Of a stretch of 64,000 nucleotides of DNA, positions 18,817 through 27,367 are shown in pieces. The notes beneath the pieces are model-generated. The model made no database searches and had not been told where the DNA came from. It worked only from the letters and a program-made list of their open reading frames with translations. This DNA is from Salipaludibacillus daqingensis. GTDB lineage: Bacteria > Bacillota > Bacilli > Bacillales > Salisediminibacteriaceae. The translations under genes were made by a program, and so were the position numbers. Position 1 is the first letter of the stretch; each line of letters starts with the position of its first letter. The DNA lies in contig NZ_JARZHF010000003.1 of NCBI RefSeq assembly GCF_029891575.1, positions 62,001 through 126,000 of the forward strand, written 5' to 3'.

Positions 18817-20604
18817 TTAAATCTCACAAGCGAATGTTGAAATTGATCCCCTTAATCGTTGTGCTTCTTTATACGTGCAGCGATTATGAATGACTTCAAG
18901 TCCTGCCTCTTTTGCAATGACTGCTGCTTTTTCAGAAATGACGCCTTCTTGAAGCCAGAATATTTTCGGCTGTACTTTTGCTGCTTCTCTTGCGATTTCA
19001 ATCGCAGCTTCCGGGCTACGGAACACTTGAACAATGTCTATCGGACCTTCAACAGATGTCAAATCAGGGTACGCTTTTTCACCTAATATTTCTGTTTCTC
19101 TAGGATTGACCGGAATAATTTTGTAACCTAGCCTCTGCATTTTTCTCGCCAATCGGTGACTCGGTCGAGACTCTTTCCCACTAAGACCAACAACAGCAAT
19201 CGTTTTTAACCTTGGCACTTCCTCATCTGTATTGTTTGCATTCGATAAAGCCCAGCGAATGACACCTTCATCATTGATCACAGTGTTATCCGCTACTGCT
19301 TCGCCAATACCTGTTGCTACTTGCAACGCCTGTTCCAAATCTTTCAGCAAATCATCTACATGTTCAATTCCAACCGATAAACGCACAAGATCTTCGTAAA
19401 CACCTGTTTTTGTTAACTCATCTTTGGAAAGCTGTTGATGAGTCGTAGATGCCGGATGGATGATCAAACTTTTCGCGTCACCCACATTAGCAAGGTGAGA
19501 CCAGAGTGATACAGCATTAATCAATTTCCTCCCGGCTTCTCTTCCGCCTTTAATCCCAAAGTTCAACACCGCTCCGTAACCATTATTTAAAAATCGAGTA
19601 GCATGTTCGTGAGACGGATGACTTTCTAAACCAGGATAAGATACCCAATCAACCGCTGGATGGTTTTCCAGTGCTTTTGCTAACTTCAACGTATTTTCAT
19701 TGTGACGAACGATACGAAGGTGTAATGTCTCTAACCCTTGAATGAGTTGGAATGCATTATATGGACTTAAACATGGTCCGAAGTCTCTTAGTAGTTGAAC
19801 TCGATACTTCATGCTGAATGCTAACGTTCCAAAATCCTTGGCATAAACAATGCCGTTATAACTTGGATCTGGTTCATTGAATCCAGGAAATTTTTCGGAC
19901 TGCCAATTAAATCTTCCCCCGTCAATAACAATGCCTCCAACTGATGTTCCGTGACCGCCAATCCATTTTGTCGCTGAATGGACAACAATATCCGCTCCAT
20001 GCTCAATCGGCTTGCACACATACGGTGTAGCAAATGTATTATCAACAATTAATGGGATACCTGCTTCGTGGGCCACATCGGCGACCGCTTCAATATCCAA
20101 CACGTGAAGGCTTGGATTCCCAATCGTCTCAGCAAAAACGGCTTTCGTTTTTTCATTGATTGCTTCTTTGAAATTGTTCGGGTCGGCCGGATCAACAAAT
20201 CGAACGTTTATGCCATATCGCGGTAACGTCACGGCGAATAAATTGTATGTACCTCCATAGAGGTTTGTCGCTGCAACAATTTCGTCTCCAGCACTTGCAA
20301 CATTTAAGATCGAAAGGGAAATGGCTGCCATTCCTGAGGATGTTGCCACTGCAGCAACACCTTCTTCCAATAGGGCAAGTCGTTTTTCTAGAACATCGAC
20401 TGTCGGATTTCCAATTCGGCTATAAATATTCCCTGGTTCATCTAGTGAGAATAAGCTTTCTGCGTGTTCTGTATCGTGGAACACATACGATGTTGTTTGA
20501 TAAATAGGAACCGCTCTAGAACCTGTTGTAGGATCCGGTGACTGTCCCCCGTGTAAGATGACTGTTTCAGGATTGTACGTTTGAAATGATTTTTCTTGAC
20601 TCAT
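18817..20604 (-). CDS. metY: O-acetylhomoserine sulfhydrylase fused to a CoA-binding domain
   Basis: 595 residues, much longer than ordinary MetY (about 430). Residues 1 to about 430 form the PLP-dependent Cys/Met-metabolism enzyme: [32 protein letters not shown], the PLP lysine in [18 protein letters not shown], and [15 protein letters not shown]. Residues about 455-590 form a YccU-like CoA_binding Rossmann domain: [37 protein letters not shown] and [14 protein letters not shown]. The enzyme makes homocysteine from O-acetylhomoserine and sulfide; the tail might sense or bind CoA, but this is inference. It is controlled by the upstream SAM riboswitches. No stop or frameshift separates the two domains. 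Confidence 0.9.
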   Translation of the reverse strand: MSQEKSFQTYNPETVILHGGQSPDPTTGSRAVPIYQTTSYVFHDTEHAESLFSLDEPGNIYSRIGNPTVDVLEKRLALLEEGVAAVATSSGMAAISLSILNVASAGDEIVAATNLYGGTYNLFAVTLPRYGINVRFVDPADPNNFKEAINEKTKAVFAETIGNPSLHVLDIEAVADVAHEAGIPLIVDNTFATPYVCKPIEHGADIVVHSATKWIGGHGTSVGGIVIDGGRFNWQSEKFPGFNEPDPSYNGIVYAKDFGTLAFSMKYRVQLLRDFGPCLSPYNAFQLIQGLETLHLRIVRHNENTLKLAKALENHPAVDWVSYPGLESHPSHEHATRFLNNGYGAVLNFGIKGGREAGRKLINAVSLWSHLANVGDAKSLIIHPASTTHQQLSKDELTKTGVYEDLVRLSVGIEHVDDLLKDLEQALQVATGIGEAVADNTVINDEGVIRWALSNANNTDEEVPRLKTIAVVGLSGKESRPSHRLARKMQRLGYKIIPVNPRETEILGEKAYPDLTSVEGPIDIVQVFRSPEAAIEIAREAAKVQPKIFWLQEGVISEKAAVIAKEAGLEVIHNRCTYKEAQRLRGSISTFACEI

Positions 20605-20667
20605 GAATGATTCCTCCTTAGTTTTTATATCGGAAAACTTGGTTTAATAGAAATACCGGTTGATAAT

Positions 20668-20783
20668 TTCCATTTTTTGGACGGTGCGCGCGTGAATAGC
20701 TTGATCCCACGCGCAAGTCGTTTATTTTCGCGCGTATAATGATTGAATCCGCGCGTAAATCAATAAAAAGCACGCGCAAATGA
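20668..20783. repeat. 21-bp tandem array B (GCGCGT/ACGCGC core, 5 copies)
   Basis: Cores begin at 20688, 20709, 20730, 20751 and 20772, exactly 21 bp apart, most followed by AAAT or similar A/T bases. The plus-strand leader TTTCCATTTTTTGG ends at 20680, 8 bp before the first core. The same leader and the same register occur in the array at 29897. It lies in the metY leader after the riboswitch terminator, in opposite orientation to transcription. Confidence 0.9.
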
Positions 20784-20821
20784 AAATTTCTGCCATTCAT
20801 CCATACAAATTACTAGAAAAA

Positions 20822-20858
20822 TAAAAAATCTCTCTGTCTTAGAAAGACAGAGAGACGA
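20822..20858 (-). terminator. SAM-riboswitch-controlled terminator before metY
   Basis: GTCTCTCTGTCTT and AAGACAGAGAGAT form a strong stem followed by TTTTTTATTTT on the minus strand. It stands immediately after the S-box aptamer, as in a classic transcription-attenuating riboswitch. Confidence 0.92.
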
Positions 20859-20884
20859 AAATACACCTATTGGCAGAATAGTCT

Positions 20885-21036
20885 CTCTCATCTTTCAAAG
20901 TTTGTATCCACTTTGATGGAATTGGCACCTTACGTGTCGTTGATAAAGTTCGCTACTACTTCGTTTAGCGAGCTGAATCACTTACGTTGGTTGCCGGGCT
21001 TCATAGGGCCAGTCCCTCCGCCACTCTAGATAAGAG
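20885..21036 (-). ncRNA. SAM-I (S-box) riboswitch aptamer, metY-proximal
   Basis: The minus strand reads CTCTTATC ... GGCGGAGGGACTGGCCC, then TGAAGCCCGGCAACC and AAGGTGCCAATTCC, and closes with GATGAGAG pairing with the first segment (P1). These are the hallmark S-box sequences. High SAM should stabilise the aptamer and allow the downstream terminator to form, shutting off metY and the operon. It has its own sigma-A promoter 70-100 bp upstream. Confidence 0.96.
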
Positions 21037-21107
21037 TTTTTGTTGCAATATGCAATTTTGGTTAATCCGAGTAAAAAAGTCGAATTACTTTGTTTTGATT
21101 AGTATGA

Positions 21108-21136
21108 ATATTATCACGATTCAAAGTATTCGTCAA
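21108..21136 (-). promoter_or_regulatory. Sigma-A promoter of the metY-proximal riboswitch
   Basis: On the minus strand TTGACG (-35), 17 bp, TAATAT (-10). It lies between the two S-box units, so the second unit can be transcribed independently of the first. Confidence 0.8.
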
Positions 21137-21205
21137 ATACTTTTTTGATTTTAATCATTTATTACATAATTTTGTTCAAAACTTTGTTCTTTTTCGGCGG
21201 GCGAT

Positions 21206-21242
21206 AAATACAAAAACTCCCCTACATGAAATGTAAGGGAGT
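21206..21242 (-). terminator. Terminator of the upstream SAM riboswitch
   Basis: CTCCCTTACAT and ATGTAGGGGAG form a stem with a 3-nt loop, followed by TTTTTGTATTTAT on the minus strand. There is no coding sequence between this terminator and the next promoter. Confidence 0.9.
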
Positions 21243-21293
21243 GTATTAGTTAAGTATGAACCGATTTGCTTCTGATCTGCAAAACGTGTCGTC

Positions 21294-21420
21294 CTCATCT
21301 CCCAAAGCATTCAATAAGAATCCTTCGCAGGAATTAGCACCTTGCAAAAAAGAAAATATTCTTTTTCACGGGTTGCTGGGTTTCACAGGGCCAGTCCCTC
21401 CACCGCTCACGATAAGTGAT
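21294..21420 (-). ncRNA. SAM-I (S-box) riboswitch aptamer, upstream orphan unit
   Basis: The minus strand contains CACTTATC ... GCGGTGGAGGGACTGGCCC, TGTGAAACCCAGCAACC, CAAGGTGCTAATTCC and the closing GGGAGATGAG. It is a complete aptamer with its own promoter and terminator. No gene follows before the second riboswitch unit begins, so it either adds a second termination checkpoint or releases a short SAM-dependent RNA. Confidence 0.94.
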
Positions 21421-21440
21421 TAAAATATGAAGTTGAGAGA

Positions 21441-21470
21441 ATTGTAGCATGAAGCTAAAACGATTGTCAA
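21441..21470 (-). promoter_or_regulatory. Sigma-A promoter of the upstream SAM riboswitch
   Basis: On the minus strand TTGACA (-35), 18 bp, TACAAT (-10), about 20 bp before the aptamer. A near-consensus promoter. Confidence 0.82.
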
Positions 21471-21565
21471 AACATTCTTTAGCTAATAACTTTGTGTTCG
21501 TCATCATAATCGAAGGTTGACAGTGAATCGCTCCAATCTGGAGATATCTGTTAAACATTCCAACT

Positions 21566-22114
21566 CTATTTTTTTATAAATCCATTCATTTTTTCAATGA
21601 ATTCCCTTGGTTCTGTTGATGTAACGATTTGTTTCATTGCTGCTTCAGAAGCAAATCCTTCGGCCACCATATGATCCAATAAGCTTATCAATGGTCCGTA
21701 ATATCCATTAATGTTAAGCACCCCACAAGGTTTTGAGTGAAAGCCAACTATTCCCCATGTGAAAGCTTCAAACCACTCTTCTAACGTCCCGGTTCCCCCA
21801 GGAAATGCGACTAATCCATCTGACAATTCCATCATCATTGCTTTCCGCTCATGTATCGTTTGAACCGTATGAAGCGTTGTTAGATGTTCATGTGCCCGCT
21901 CGTTTTCCATTAACTTTTCAGGCATAACGCCAATCACTTCGCCTCCAGCTTCAAGCACAGCATCTGCCATTGCACCCATGCATCCAACCCGCGCTCCACC
22001 GTATACGAGTTGCCAGCCTTCTTCAGCTAAAGCTGTTCCAAATTCCTTTGCCTTTTCCATATAAATAGGATCATGTCCTTCGCTCGATCCACAAAATACG
22101 GCCATTGATTTCAT
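21566..22114 (-). CDS. LOG-family protein (nucleoside 5'-monophosphate phosphoribohydrolase, YvdD-like)
   Basis: 182 residues, TIGR00730/Rossmann lysine-decarboxylase-like family. The diagnostic motif PGGTGTLEE is present in GLVAFPGGTGTLEEWFEAF, with VFCGSSEGHDPIYME near the N-terminus and GGARVGCMGAMADA. Members remove the base from nucleoside monophosphates and were often misnamed lysine decarboxylases. AGAGGGATTTAT precedes the ATG. It lies upstream of the S-box region in the same direction but is separated by the riboswitch promoters, so it is probably not part of that operon. Confidence 0.88.
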   Translation of the reverse strand: MKSMAVFCGSSEGHDPIYMEKAKEFGTALAEEGWQLVYGGARVGCMGAMADAVLEAGGEVIGVMPEKLMENERAHEHLTTLHTVQTIHERKAMMMELSDGLVAFPGGTGTLEEWFEAFTWGIVGFHSKPCGVLNINGYYGPLISLLDHMVAEGFASEAAMKQIVTSTEPREFIEKMNGFIKK

Positions 22115-22264
22115 ATAAATCCCTCTTTTCCGGTTGCTTACAATAACTCTGAAAAAGGAACTTCTATAACGGAACCTTGAAATCCTTTAAGAAAATAAGA
22201 TTTTTGTTAATGGATCCTGAAAAAGTGTGGAGATCTTATATCACTTTTTTATTTTCAGATTAGC

Positions 22265-23503
22265 TTAAGACATCAATCGCTTTTCGCCAGTAATCTCTTG
22301 GATAGATTTAATATTTTGCGTGAATTCTACTGTCCCTTTGTATTCTCCTTGTTTGTTGCGAACGGCAAAGTACCTAATCAACACGTACTTATCTTTAAAC
22401 GGGATCCAAAAATCCTCTACATCTTTTTTTCCAGACTTGAAATCGTCCAGAAGAGCGTTCACAATATGAGAACTTTGCGGTGGATGACAGTTTTGCACTG
22501 TGCGACCGATAATCGATTTTGTGCGGTGAAATATTCGTTCTTTACCATGTGAAAAATACCGAACGACATCGTTTTCATCGATGAAAGTAATATCAACTGG
22601 GAGGTGATTCATCATCAATTCTAATTGTTGCACTTCTAAGATCCCTGTCTCTAACTGTATAATCCCTTCTTTCATAAAAGCTCCCTCATCCTTCAAATCT
22701 GCGCGCTCTGGCTGCCAAGGTTCAGGTGACTCAATAAACGTGTAACCGATGACGTCTCCTTCTCTTTCAATCTTCAACCACTCATCTTCTGTTAATTTTT
22801 CTAATGCCATTGGAAAAAGAATGTTTTCCTCTTTATAAATCATTTCTGATACTTCATTGACGATTTCATTGAGTGATTCCATGACATCTTCTTTTTTCCA
22901 AGAATCTTCGTTCAACTGAAGCCTTAGCTCTTTTATCGTTGCACGAATTCGGTCATCCACACCCCACATTACTTTCGTTGGTCCAAAAATTCCGTATTTC
23001 TCTAAGTAGGGAAATAATAAATTCTCTTTTCGACTGTAGTGGTTATCAAGTTCTAGCAATGCTGTCACATCTGCAAGAATTTTTGAGGCAGTTTCTCCCG
23101 ATGCATCTTTTGCAAATTGATCACGGTGTAAAGCTAATTTAAAGTTCACATGGTGATCAATCGCTTTATTTTCTTGAAAAAACGTGTGAACAGGATGCCC
23201 AGGACGGTGTTGGGGATCATTGGATGATCCATGAATTTCTTCGATTGACCCTTTGAAAACGGCTGTATGAACGGAACAGAGACGCTGAACTTCATCCACT
23301 GATATTCCTTCTTCTTCCATTAACGATTGCTCCATTTGTGAAATTTCACTGACACTAATTTTGTCAATCGCATTTTCGAACCTTGCTCGAACGTCCTCGA
23401 CGCTTTTTCCTTCATGTAATTCTTTAATAATATCTTTCAATAATGCTTGCCTCTCAGATTTTTCAGCCGTATCCATTTCGCGGTTATTAATCATTTCACT
23501 CAT
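22265..23503 (-). CDS. DUF438 protein with hemerythrin-like and PAS domains
   Basis: 412 residues from the ATG at 23503, which has an ideal AGGAGG; a longer reading from 23539 would overlap the upstream gene and lacks support. An N-terminal DUF438 region (about 15-80) is followed by a hemerythrin HHE domain with HPVHTFFQENKAIDHH, HYSRKENLLFPYLEK and EENILFPMALEKL (di-iron ligands). The C-terminus is a PAS-like domain (about 300-405: LPVDITFIDENDVVRYFS, KSIIGRTVQNCHP). The family is linked to low-oxygen or nitric-oxide metabolism, but the molecular function is not established. It is the second gene of a pair with the DUF1858 gene. Confidence 0.87.
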   Translation of the reverse strand: MSEMINNREMDTAEKSERQALLKDIIKELHEGKSVEDVRARFENAIDKISVSEISQMEQSLMEEEGISVDEVQRLCSVHTAVFKGSIEEIHGSSNDPQHRPGHPVHTFFQENKAIDHHVNFKLALHRDQFAKDASGETASKILADVTALLELDNHYSRKENLLFPYLEKYGIFGPTKVMWGVDDRIRATIKELRLQLNEDSWKKEDVMESLNEIVNEVSEMIYKEENILFPMALEKLTEDEWLKIEREGDVIGYTFIESPEPWQPERADLKDEGAFMKEGIIQLETGILEVQQLELMMNHLPVDITFIDENDVVRYFSHGKERIFHRTKSIIGRTVQNCHPPQSSHIVNALLDDFKSGKKDVEDFWIPFKDKYVLIRYFAVRNKQGEYKGTVEFTQNIKSIQEITGEKRLMS

Positions 23504-23516
23504 TATATTTCCTCCT

Positions 23517-23741
23517 CTATTTGATCGTTTTAAATCCATGTTGCTTTAGTTGTTCACACACTTGATCAAGCGACATCTCCATAGCCCTACATCCTTTGGG
23601 AATCGTCATCATCCGTCCGACAGACTGAAGCATGCCTTGTTTCGTTATATTAACGAATCCTATTTCTCGCATCGCATGAACTAAATCGGGATATTCTGAA
23701 CACAACTCATAAACGGATTTTTCTAAATGAAGTGCTTTCAT
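23517..23741 (-). CDS. DUF1858 domain protein
   Basis: 74 residues matching the short DUF1858 domain: SVYELCSEYPDLVHAMREIGF followed by MLQSVGRMMTIPKGCRAM. This domain often accompanies DUF438 or hybrid-cluster/redox proteins. GAGGTGATGACAAC precedes the ATG. A palindrome resembling an Fnr box lies about 100 bp upstream, consistent with anaerobic control. Confidence 0.85.
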   Translation of the reverse strand: MKALHLEKSVYELCSEYPDLVHAMREIGFVNITKQGMLQSVGRMMTIPKGCRAMEMSLDQVCEQLKQHGFKTIK

Positions 23742-23829
23742 GTTGTCATCACCTCTTTATTCGGATGATCTTTCCTAATAGACTAATTGATAATTGTTTT
23801 CAATGAAAGGATATCATGGGGAAGGAGTG

Positions 23830-23866
23830 CCTGATGTGATGTGTATCACCGAATCAGGTTTTTTCA
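23830..23866 (+). terminator. Plus-strand terminator-like hairpin containing an Fnr-like palindrome
   Basis: CCTGAT GTGAT GTGT ATCAC CGA ATCAGG TTTTTT has the form of an intrinsic terminator on the plus strand, but no plus-strand gene precedes it. Confidence 0.45.
23835..23850. promoter_or_regulatory. Possible Fnr/Crp-type operator
   Basis: TGTGATGTGTATCACC matches TGTGA-N6-TCACA at 9 of 10 positions. Its centre is about 31 bp upstream of a TATCCT-like -10 on the minus strand, i.e. near the -41.5 position used for Fnr activation of the DUF1858/DUF438 genes. It overlaps the plus-strand hairpin, so the palindrome could instead be terminator stem. Confidence 0.45.
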
Positions 23867-23901
23867 CGTTTTGGTCATATTTTAAACTCTCAAAAAACGC
23901 A

Positions 23902-23937
23902 TTAAAAAAAGCACAACCTCATTTCGGCTGTGCTCGG
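23902..23937 (-). terminator. Terminator of ilvD
   Basis: AGCACAGCC and GGTTGTGCT form a stem on the minus strand followed by a TTTTTTT tract, 11 bp after the ilvD stop. Confidence 0.85.
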
Positions 23938-23947
23938 TCAATCGTTG

Positions 23948-25642
23948 TTATTCTAAATTATCGTCTGTTACCGCACCTTTTGCTGATGAACCAACAAGCT
24001 TCGCATATTTAGCAAGAATACCTCGCTTATATTTCAAAGCAGGCTGCTTCCACTCCGCTTTTCTGCGAGCGAGTTCTTCATCGCTTACATGCATATTGAT
24101 TTCTTGTGTTCCACTATCGATCGTCACTTTATCTCCGTTTTGCAGTAAACCGATAGGGCCTCCAACAAATGCTTCAGGAGCCACGTGGCCAATAACAAAT
24201 CCGTGAGATCCACCTGAGAAACGTCCGTCCGTCATGAGAGCTACTTTTCCGTTAAGTCCTTGACCAACAATCATTGCCGTGATCGACAGCATTTCTGGCA
24301 TTCCGGGTCCACCTTTTGGACCAACATGACGAACGACCAGAACATCTCCTTCAACAATTTCTCTCGCCTCGATTGCCACTGTTGCTTCCGCTTCGCTATC
24401 GTACACTTTAGCAATTCCTTCAAAACGACTGATTTTCTGTCCAGACATTTTAGCAACCGCACCATCTGGAGCAAGATTTCCTCGTAAAACAACGAGAGGA
24501 CCGTTTGGCTTGATTGGTTCATCAAATGGTTTGATGACCACTTGTCCTTCTTTTAAGGATGGCACCTCTGCTAAGTTTTCCGCAATCGTTTTACCAGTCA
24601 CCGTTAAGCAGTCCCCGTGCAACAATCCTTGTTCATGAAGAAGTTTCATGACAGCAGGAACGCCACCTACTTCGAATAAATCTTGCATGACATACTTACC
24701 GCTTGGCTTCAAATCTGCGAGGTGAGGAACGTCTTGACGAACTCGTTCAAAATCATCAAGGCTTAAATCCACTTCCGCAGAATGTGCCATCGCTAATAAG
24801 TGTAAAAATGCGTTCGTAGATCCACCAAGTGCCATGACGACTGTAATCGCATTTTCAAACGCTTCTTTTGTCATGATGTCACGAGGACGGATATCTTTTT
24901 CAAGAAGTCGAACGACTAAATCACCTGCTTGACGACATTCTTGATTTTTATAATCATCAATGGCAGGTGTAGAGGAAGACCCTGGAATACTCATTCCGAG
25001 CGCTTCCACAGCTGCTGCCATCGTATTCGCTGTATACATTCCTCCGCATGCTCCAGGCCCAGGACAAGCAGAGCATTCTACTTTATGAAGCTGCTCGTCA
25101 TCAATGGATCCTTGCTGATGCTGTCCAACCGCTTCAAAGGAAGATACGATATCAATGTCTCGTCCATCTAACTTCCCTGGTTGAATCGTTCCGCCATACA
25201 CGTAAACGGACGGTACATTCAATCGTCCCATAGAAATGAGACATCCAGGAGTTGTTTTATCACAGGCACCGATTGCAACCATTCCATCAAGCGCTTCCCC
25301 ACCCATTACTGTCTCAATAGAGTCCGCAATGACTTCGCGACTTGGTAACGAATAGTTCATACCTTCGTGTCCCATTGCAATACCATCCGCAACCATGATC
25401 GTATTGAAAATCATTGGGGCGCCTCCGCCATCTGTCGCGCCACTTTTAGCTTGACGTGCCAACTCATCAATATGTACATTACATGGCGTAACCTCACTCC
25501 ACGTGCTAGCAATCCCAATCATCGGCTTCTTGAAATCTTCATCAGTAAACCCAACTGCTCGAAGCATCGAACGGTTTGGCATCCTGTTCACACCTTCACT
25601 TATCACTTTACTGTTAATACGCAAATCTTTTTTCTCACCCAT
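23948..25642 (-). CDS. ilvD: Dihydroxy-acid dehydratase IlvD
   Basis: Fe-S enzyme converting dihydroxy-isovalerate and dihydroxy-methylvalerate to the keto acids for valine, leucine and isoleucine. Motifs are [12 protein letters not shown] and [19 protein letters not shown] (cluster cysteines) and [18 protein letters not shown] near the C-terminus. I chose the ATG at 25642 (564 residues), with GAAAGGATG upstream; a GTG at 25663 and an ATG at 25651 are alternatives. The upstream CodY box and promoter fit branched-chain amino-acid control. It is monocistronic here, away from any ilv-leu operon. Confidence 0.93.
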   Translation of the reverse strand: MGEKKDLRINSKVISEGVNRMPNRSMLRAVGFTDEDFKKPMIGIASTWSEVTPCNVHIDELARQAKSGATDGGGAPMIFNTIMVADGIAMGHEGMNYSLPSREVIADSIETVMGGEALDGMVAIGACDKTTPGCLISMGRLNVPSVYVYGGTIQPGKLDGRDIDIVSSFEAVGQHQQGSIDDEQLHKVECSACPGPGACGGMYTANTMAAAVEALGMSIPGSSSTPAIDDYKNQECRQAGDLVVRLLEKDIRPRDIMTKEAFENAITVVMALGGSTNAFLHLLAMAHSAEVDLSLDDFERVRQDVPHLADLKPSGKYVMQDLFEVGGVPAVMKLLHEQGLLHGDCLTVTGKTIAENLAEVPSLKEGQVVIKPFDEPIKPNGPLVVLRGNLAPDGAVAKMSGQKISRFEGIAKVYDSEAEATVAIEAREIVEGDVLVVRHVGPKGGPGMPEMLSITAMIVGQGLNGKVALMTDGRFSGGSHGFVIGHVAPEAFVGGPIGLLQNGDKVTIDSGTQEINMHVSDEELARRKAEWKQPALKYKRGILAKYAKLVGSSAKGAVTDDNLE

Positions 25643-25720
25643 TATATTCATCCTTTCCCTCACAAGTTTACTTATTTCATTCCCCTATTATTCTTCGGAA
25701 AGATAAAAGCTATAAGTCCT

Positions 25721-25749
25721 ATCATAACGATTTTAGCACATCAACGCAA
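25721..25749 (-). promoter_or_regulatory. Sigma-A promoter of ilvD
   Basis: On the minus strand TTGCGT, 17 bp, TATGAT, about 80 bp before the start codon and directly downstream of the CodY-like box. Confidence 0.6.
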
Positions 25750-25751
25750 TG

Positions 25752-25766
25752 AGTTTTCTGAAAACA
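25752..25766. promoter_or_regulatory. CodY box
   Basis: AGTTTTCTGAAAACA matches AATTTTCWGAAAATT at 12 of 15 positions. It lies just upstream of the ilvD -35. CodY commonly represses branched-chain amino-acid genes in Bacillus when isoleucine, leucine, valine and GTP are high. Confidence 0.65.
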
Positions 25767-25878
25767 TTATTTTTTCAGACGGAAGAGGAAATGTTTCTAT
25801 ATTTCACTAAATATGACTGAAATATGAGAGACGATTAGAGTTGATGAGGAGAAACAGTGCACTCCTCTAAAAAACTAT

Positions 25879-25913
25879 AAAAAAACGACAGGCCGCTTTC
25901 ACCTGTCGTTAAA
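25879..25913 (-). terminator. Terminator of the thiosulfate-uptake operon
   Basis: AACGACAGG and CCTGTCGTT form the stem on the minus strand, followed by TTTTTATAG, 2 bp after the YeeE/YedE stop codon. Confidence 0.9.
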
Positions 25914-25914
25914 A

Positions 25915-27030
25915 CTATGCTGCATCCTTTTCGCGGTAGAAAAGCATGATCGGCATTTTAAAGTAATATTTTGTTACGAGAAACACACCAATCATCATAC
26001 CGATAATGACAATGACACTTGCGATGGATAGACCACCTACACCTGCAACCACATTGGCAATATTACACCCTGGTGCCATTCTTGATGCAACACCCATAAG
26101 TAACCCGCCACCGATCGCGGAAGGCAATCGCTTCGCCTTTGGAAATCGGATTTTAAAACTCTTACTTAATACGGATGAAATAAACGCACCTACAACGATA
26201 AAGATGACAAGTGTTTCTTCTGGTCCAAGTCCTACAGCCGGATAAGCGGCGAACATATTGTTTAAATATAAATTATTATAAACGATTTGATCACCAAAAA
26301 TTGCTGAGACTATGACACCACCTATGCGGGTTTCCGGTCCAGTTACACTGATTGATGATAGGGCAATAAACTGAATCGTTGCTGTGATGCCGAGCAAAAA
26401 CGCTACAAAACGAACATCCCAATGTTGTTGTTTAAACGGATTTTTCTCCCAGTCTGTGAAACTATTTTTAACCCCTTGTAAAAATCCACTAACACCGAAT
26501 TTTTTCACGACGATTAAAATCATGATCCCGACAATAATTAATGGTAGGGTCATAAACGGAAGCCCTAACTGATAAAGGCTAAATCCATTTTCAGTAAACG
26601 TGATTGGTTCCATGACTGCTTCTTGTCCCCACGGGTCATAAATAAACGCAAACAATAAGTTTCCGGCAATCATTGCTGCAATGACAATCCAGAATTGTAA
26701 GTAACCCATTCCGCTGCGATAAAGTGCTCCAGAGGCACAGCTTCCGGCAATGGCCATACCAATTCCGAATAATATTCCTCCAATAAGGTTATTTAAACCA
26801 ATCGGAACCGCCCATACTTGCCCTAAAGAGGCGAGGCCAAACGTCAATGCAAGCCCCCAACCAATCATGGCGGTTGCCATTAGTACGAGCACACCTTTTC
26901 CGATCCGAGAATCTTTCACACTAACAAAGTCTCGTACAGATGCTACAAAACAAAAATCGGCTTTTTGTAATAGAAAACCATATATAATTCCAAATACAGC
27001 CGCTAAAATAAACACTTCAATTGTAAACAT
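25915..27030 (-). CDS. tsuA: YeeE/YedE (TsuA-type) thiosulfate transporter
   Basis: 371 residues, polytopic, with duplicated glycine-rich membrane repeats. It has the three conserved cysteine sites of TsuA/YeeE proteins: KADFCFVASVRDF (about residue 27), GSCASGALYRSG (about 98) and SRMAPGCNIANVVAG (about 323). In the characterised family these relay thiosulfate through the membrane by S-S-H-S hydrogen bonds. It is last in an operon with two rhodaneses and a TusA-like protein, a setting that strongly supports thiosulfate or sulfane-sulfur uptake. The symbol is assigned by family. Confidence 0.87.
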   Translation of the reverse strand: MFTIEVFILAAVFGIIYGFLLQKADFCFVASVRDFVSVKDSRIGKGVLVLMATAMIGWGLALTFGLASLGQVWAVPIGLNNLIGGILFGIGMAIAGSCASGALYRSGMGYLQFWIVIAAMIAGNLLFAFIYDPWGQEAVMEPITFTENGFSLYQLGLPFMTLPLIIVGIMILIVVKKFGVSGFLQGVKNSFTDWEKNPFKQQHWDVRFVAFLLGITATIQFIALSSISVTGPETRIGGVIVSAIFGDQIVYNNLYLNNMFAAYPAVGLGPEETLVIFIVVGAFISSVLSKSFKIRFPKAKRLPSAIGGGLLMGVASRMAPGCNIANVVAGVGGLSIASVIVIIGMMIGVFLVTKYYFKMPIMLFYREKDAA

Positions 27031-27106
27031 CGTCTTCTCCTTCCATTTTCATTGATATCATAAAACAAAGGCAAGGCTGATGAAAGCCCTACCTTCTAGC
27101 TTTTTA

Positions 27107-27367
27107 TTATAGTTTTCTCAGAAAAATCGTATAGTTTCCTGATTCTTTTACGGTTCCTAAATGCTCTGCTAATTTATTCATTTTTACCGCAGCCGGAATC
27201 GTTTTCGTTGCAATCGAATGATCTGTTACCTCAACGACAATCTCTCCAGAAGACGCTTTTTTCAACCCATCTAGCGCGATATTTAACGTATGAGGGCAAA
27301 CTTCCCCGATTCCATCTAATTCATGGTCTATTTTCAATTCTTTTAATTCTTGATCTGACAAACTCAT
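27107..27367 (-). CDS. tsuB: TusA/TsuB-like sulfurtransferase
   Basis: 86 residues. The sulfur-accepting cysteine is in the CP motif GEVCPHTLNIALDGLK (about residue 23), and the C-terminal strand is typical of the TusA fold. It carries a persulfide from the imported sulfur donor in the cytoplasm. The start overlaps the rhodanese stop (ATGA), so translation is coupled. In TsuA/TsuB systems the TusA-like partner works directly with the membrane protein encoded next. Confidence 0.88.
   Translation of the reverse strand: MSLSDQELKELKIDHELDGIGEVCPHTLNIALDGLKKASSGEIVVEVTDHSIATKTIPAAVKMNKLAEHLGTVKESGNYTIFLRKL

Noticed and set aside
22265-23539. 424-residue reading of the DUF438 gene
   Set aside because: The extra 12 residues overlap the DUF1858 gene and lack a ribosome-binding site; the ATG at 23503 has an ideal AGGAGG.
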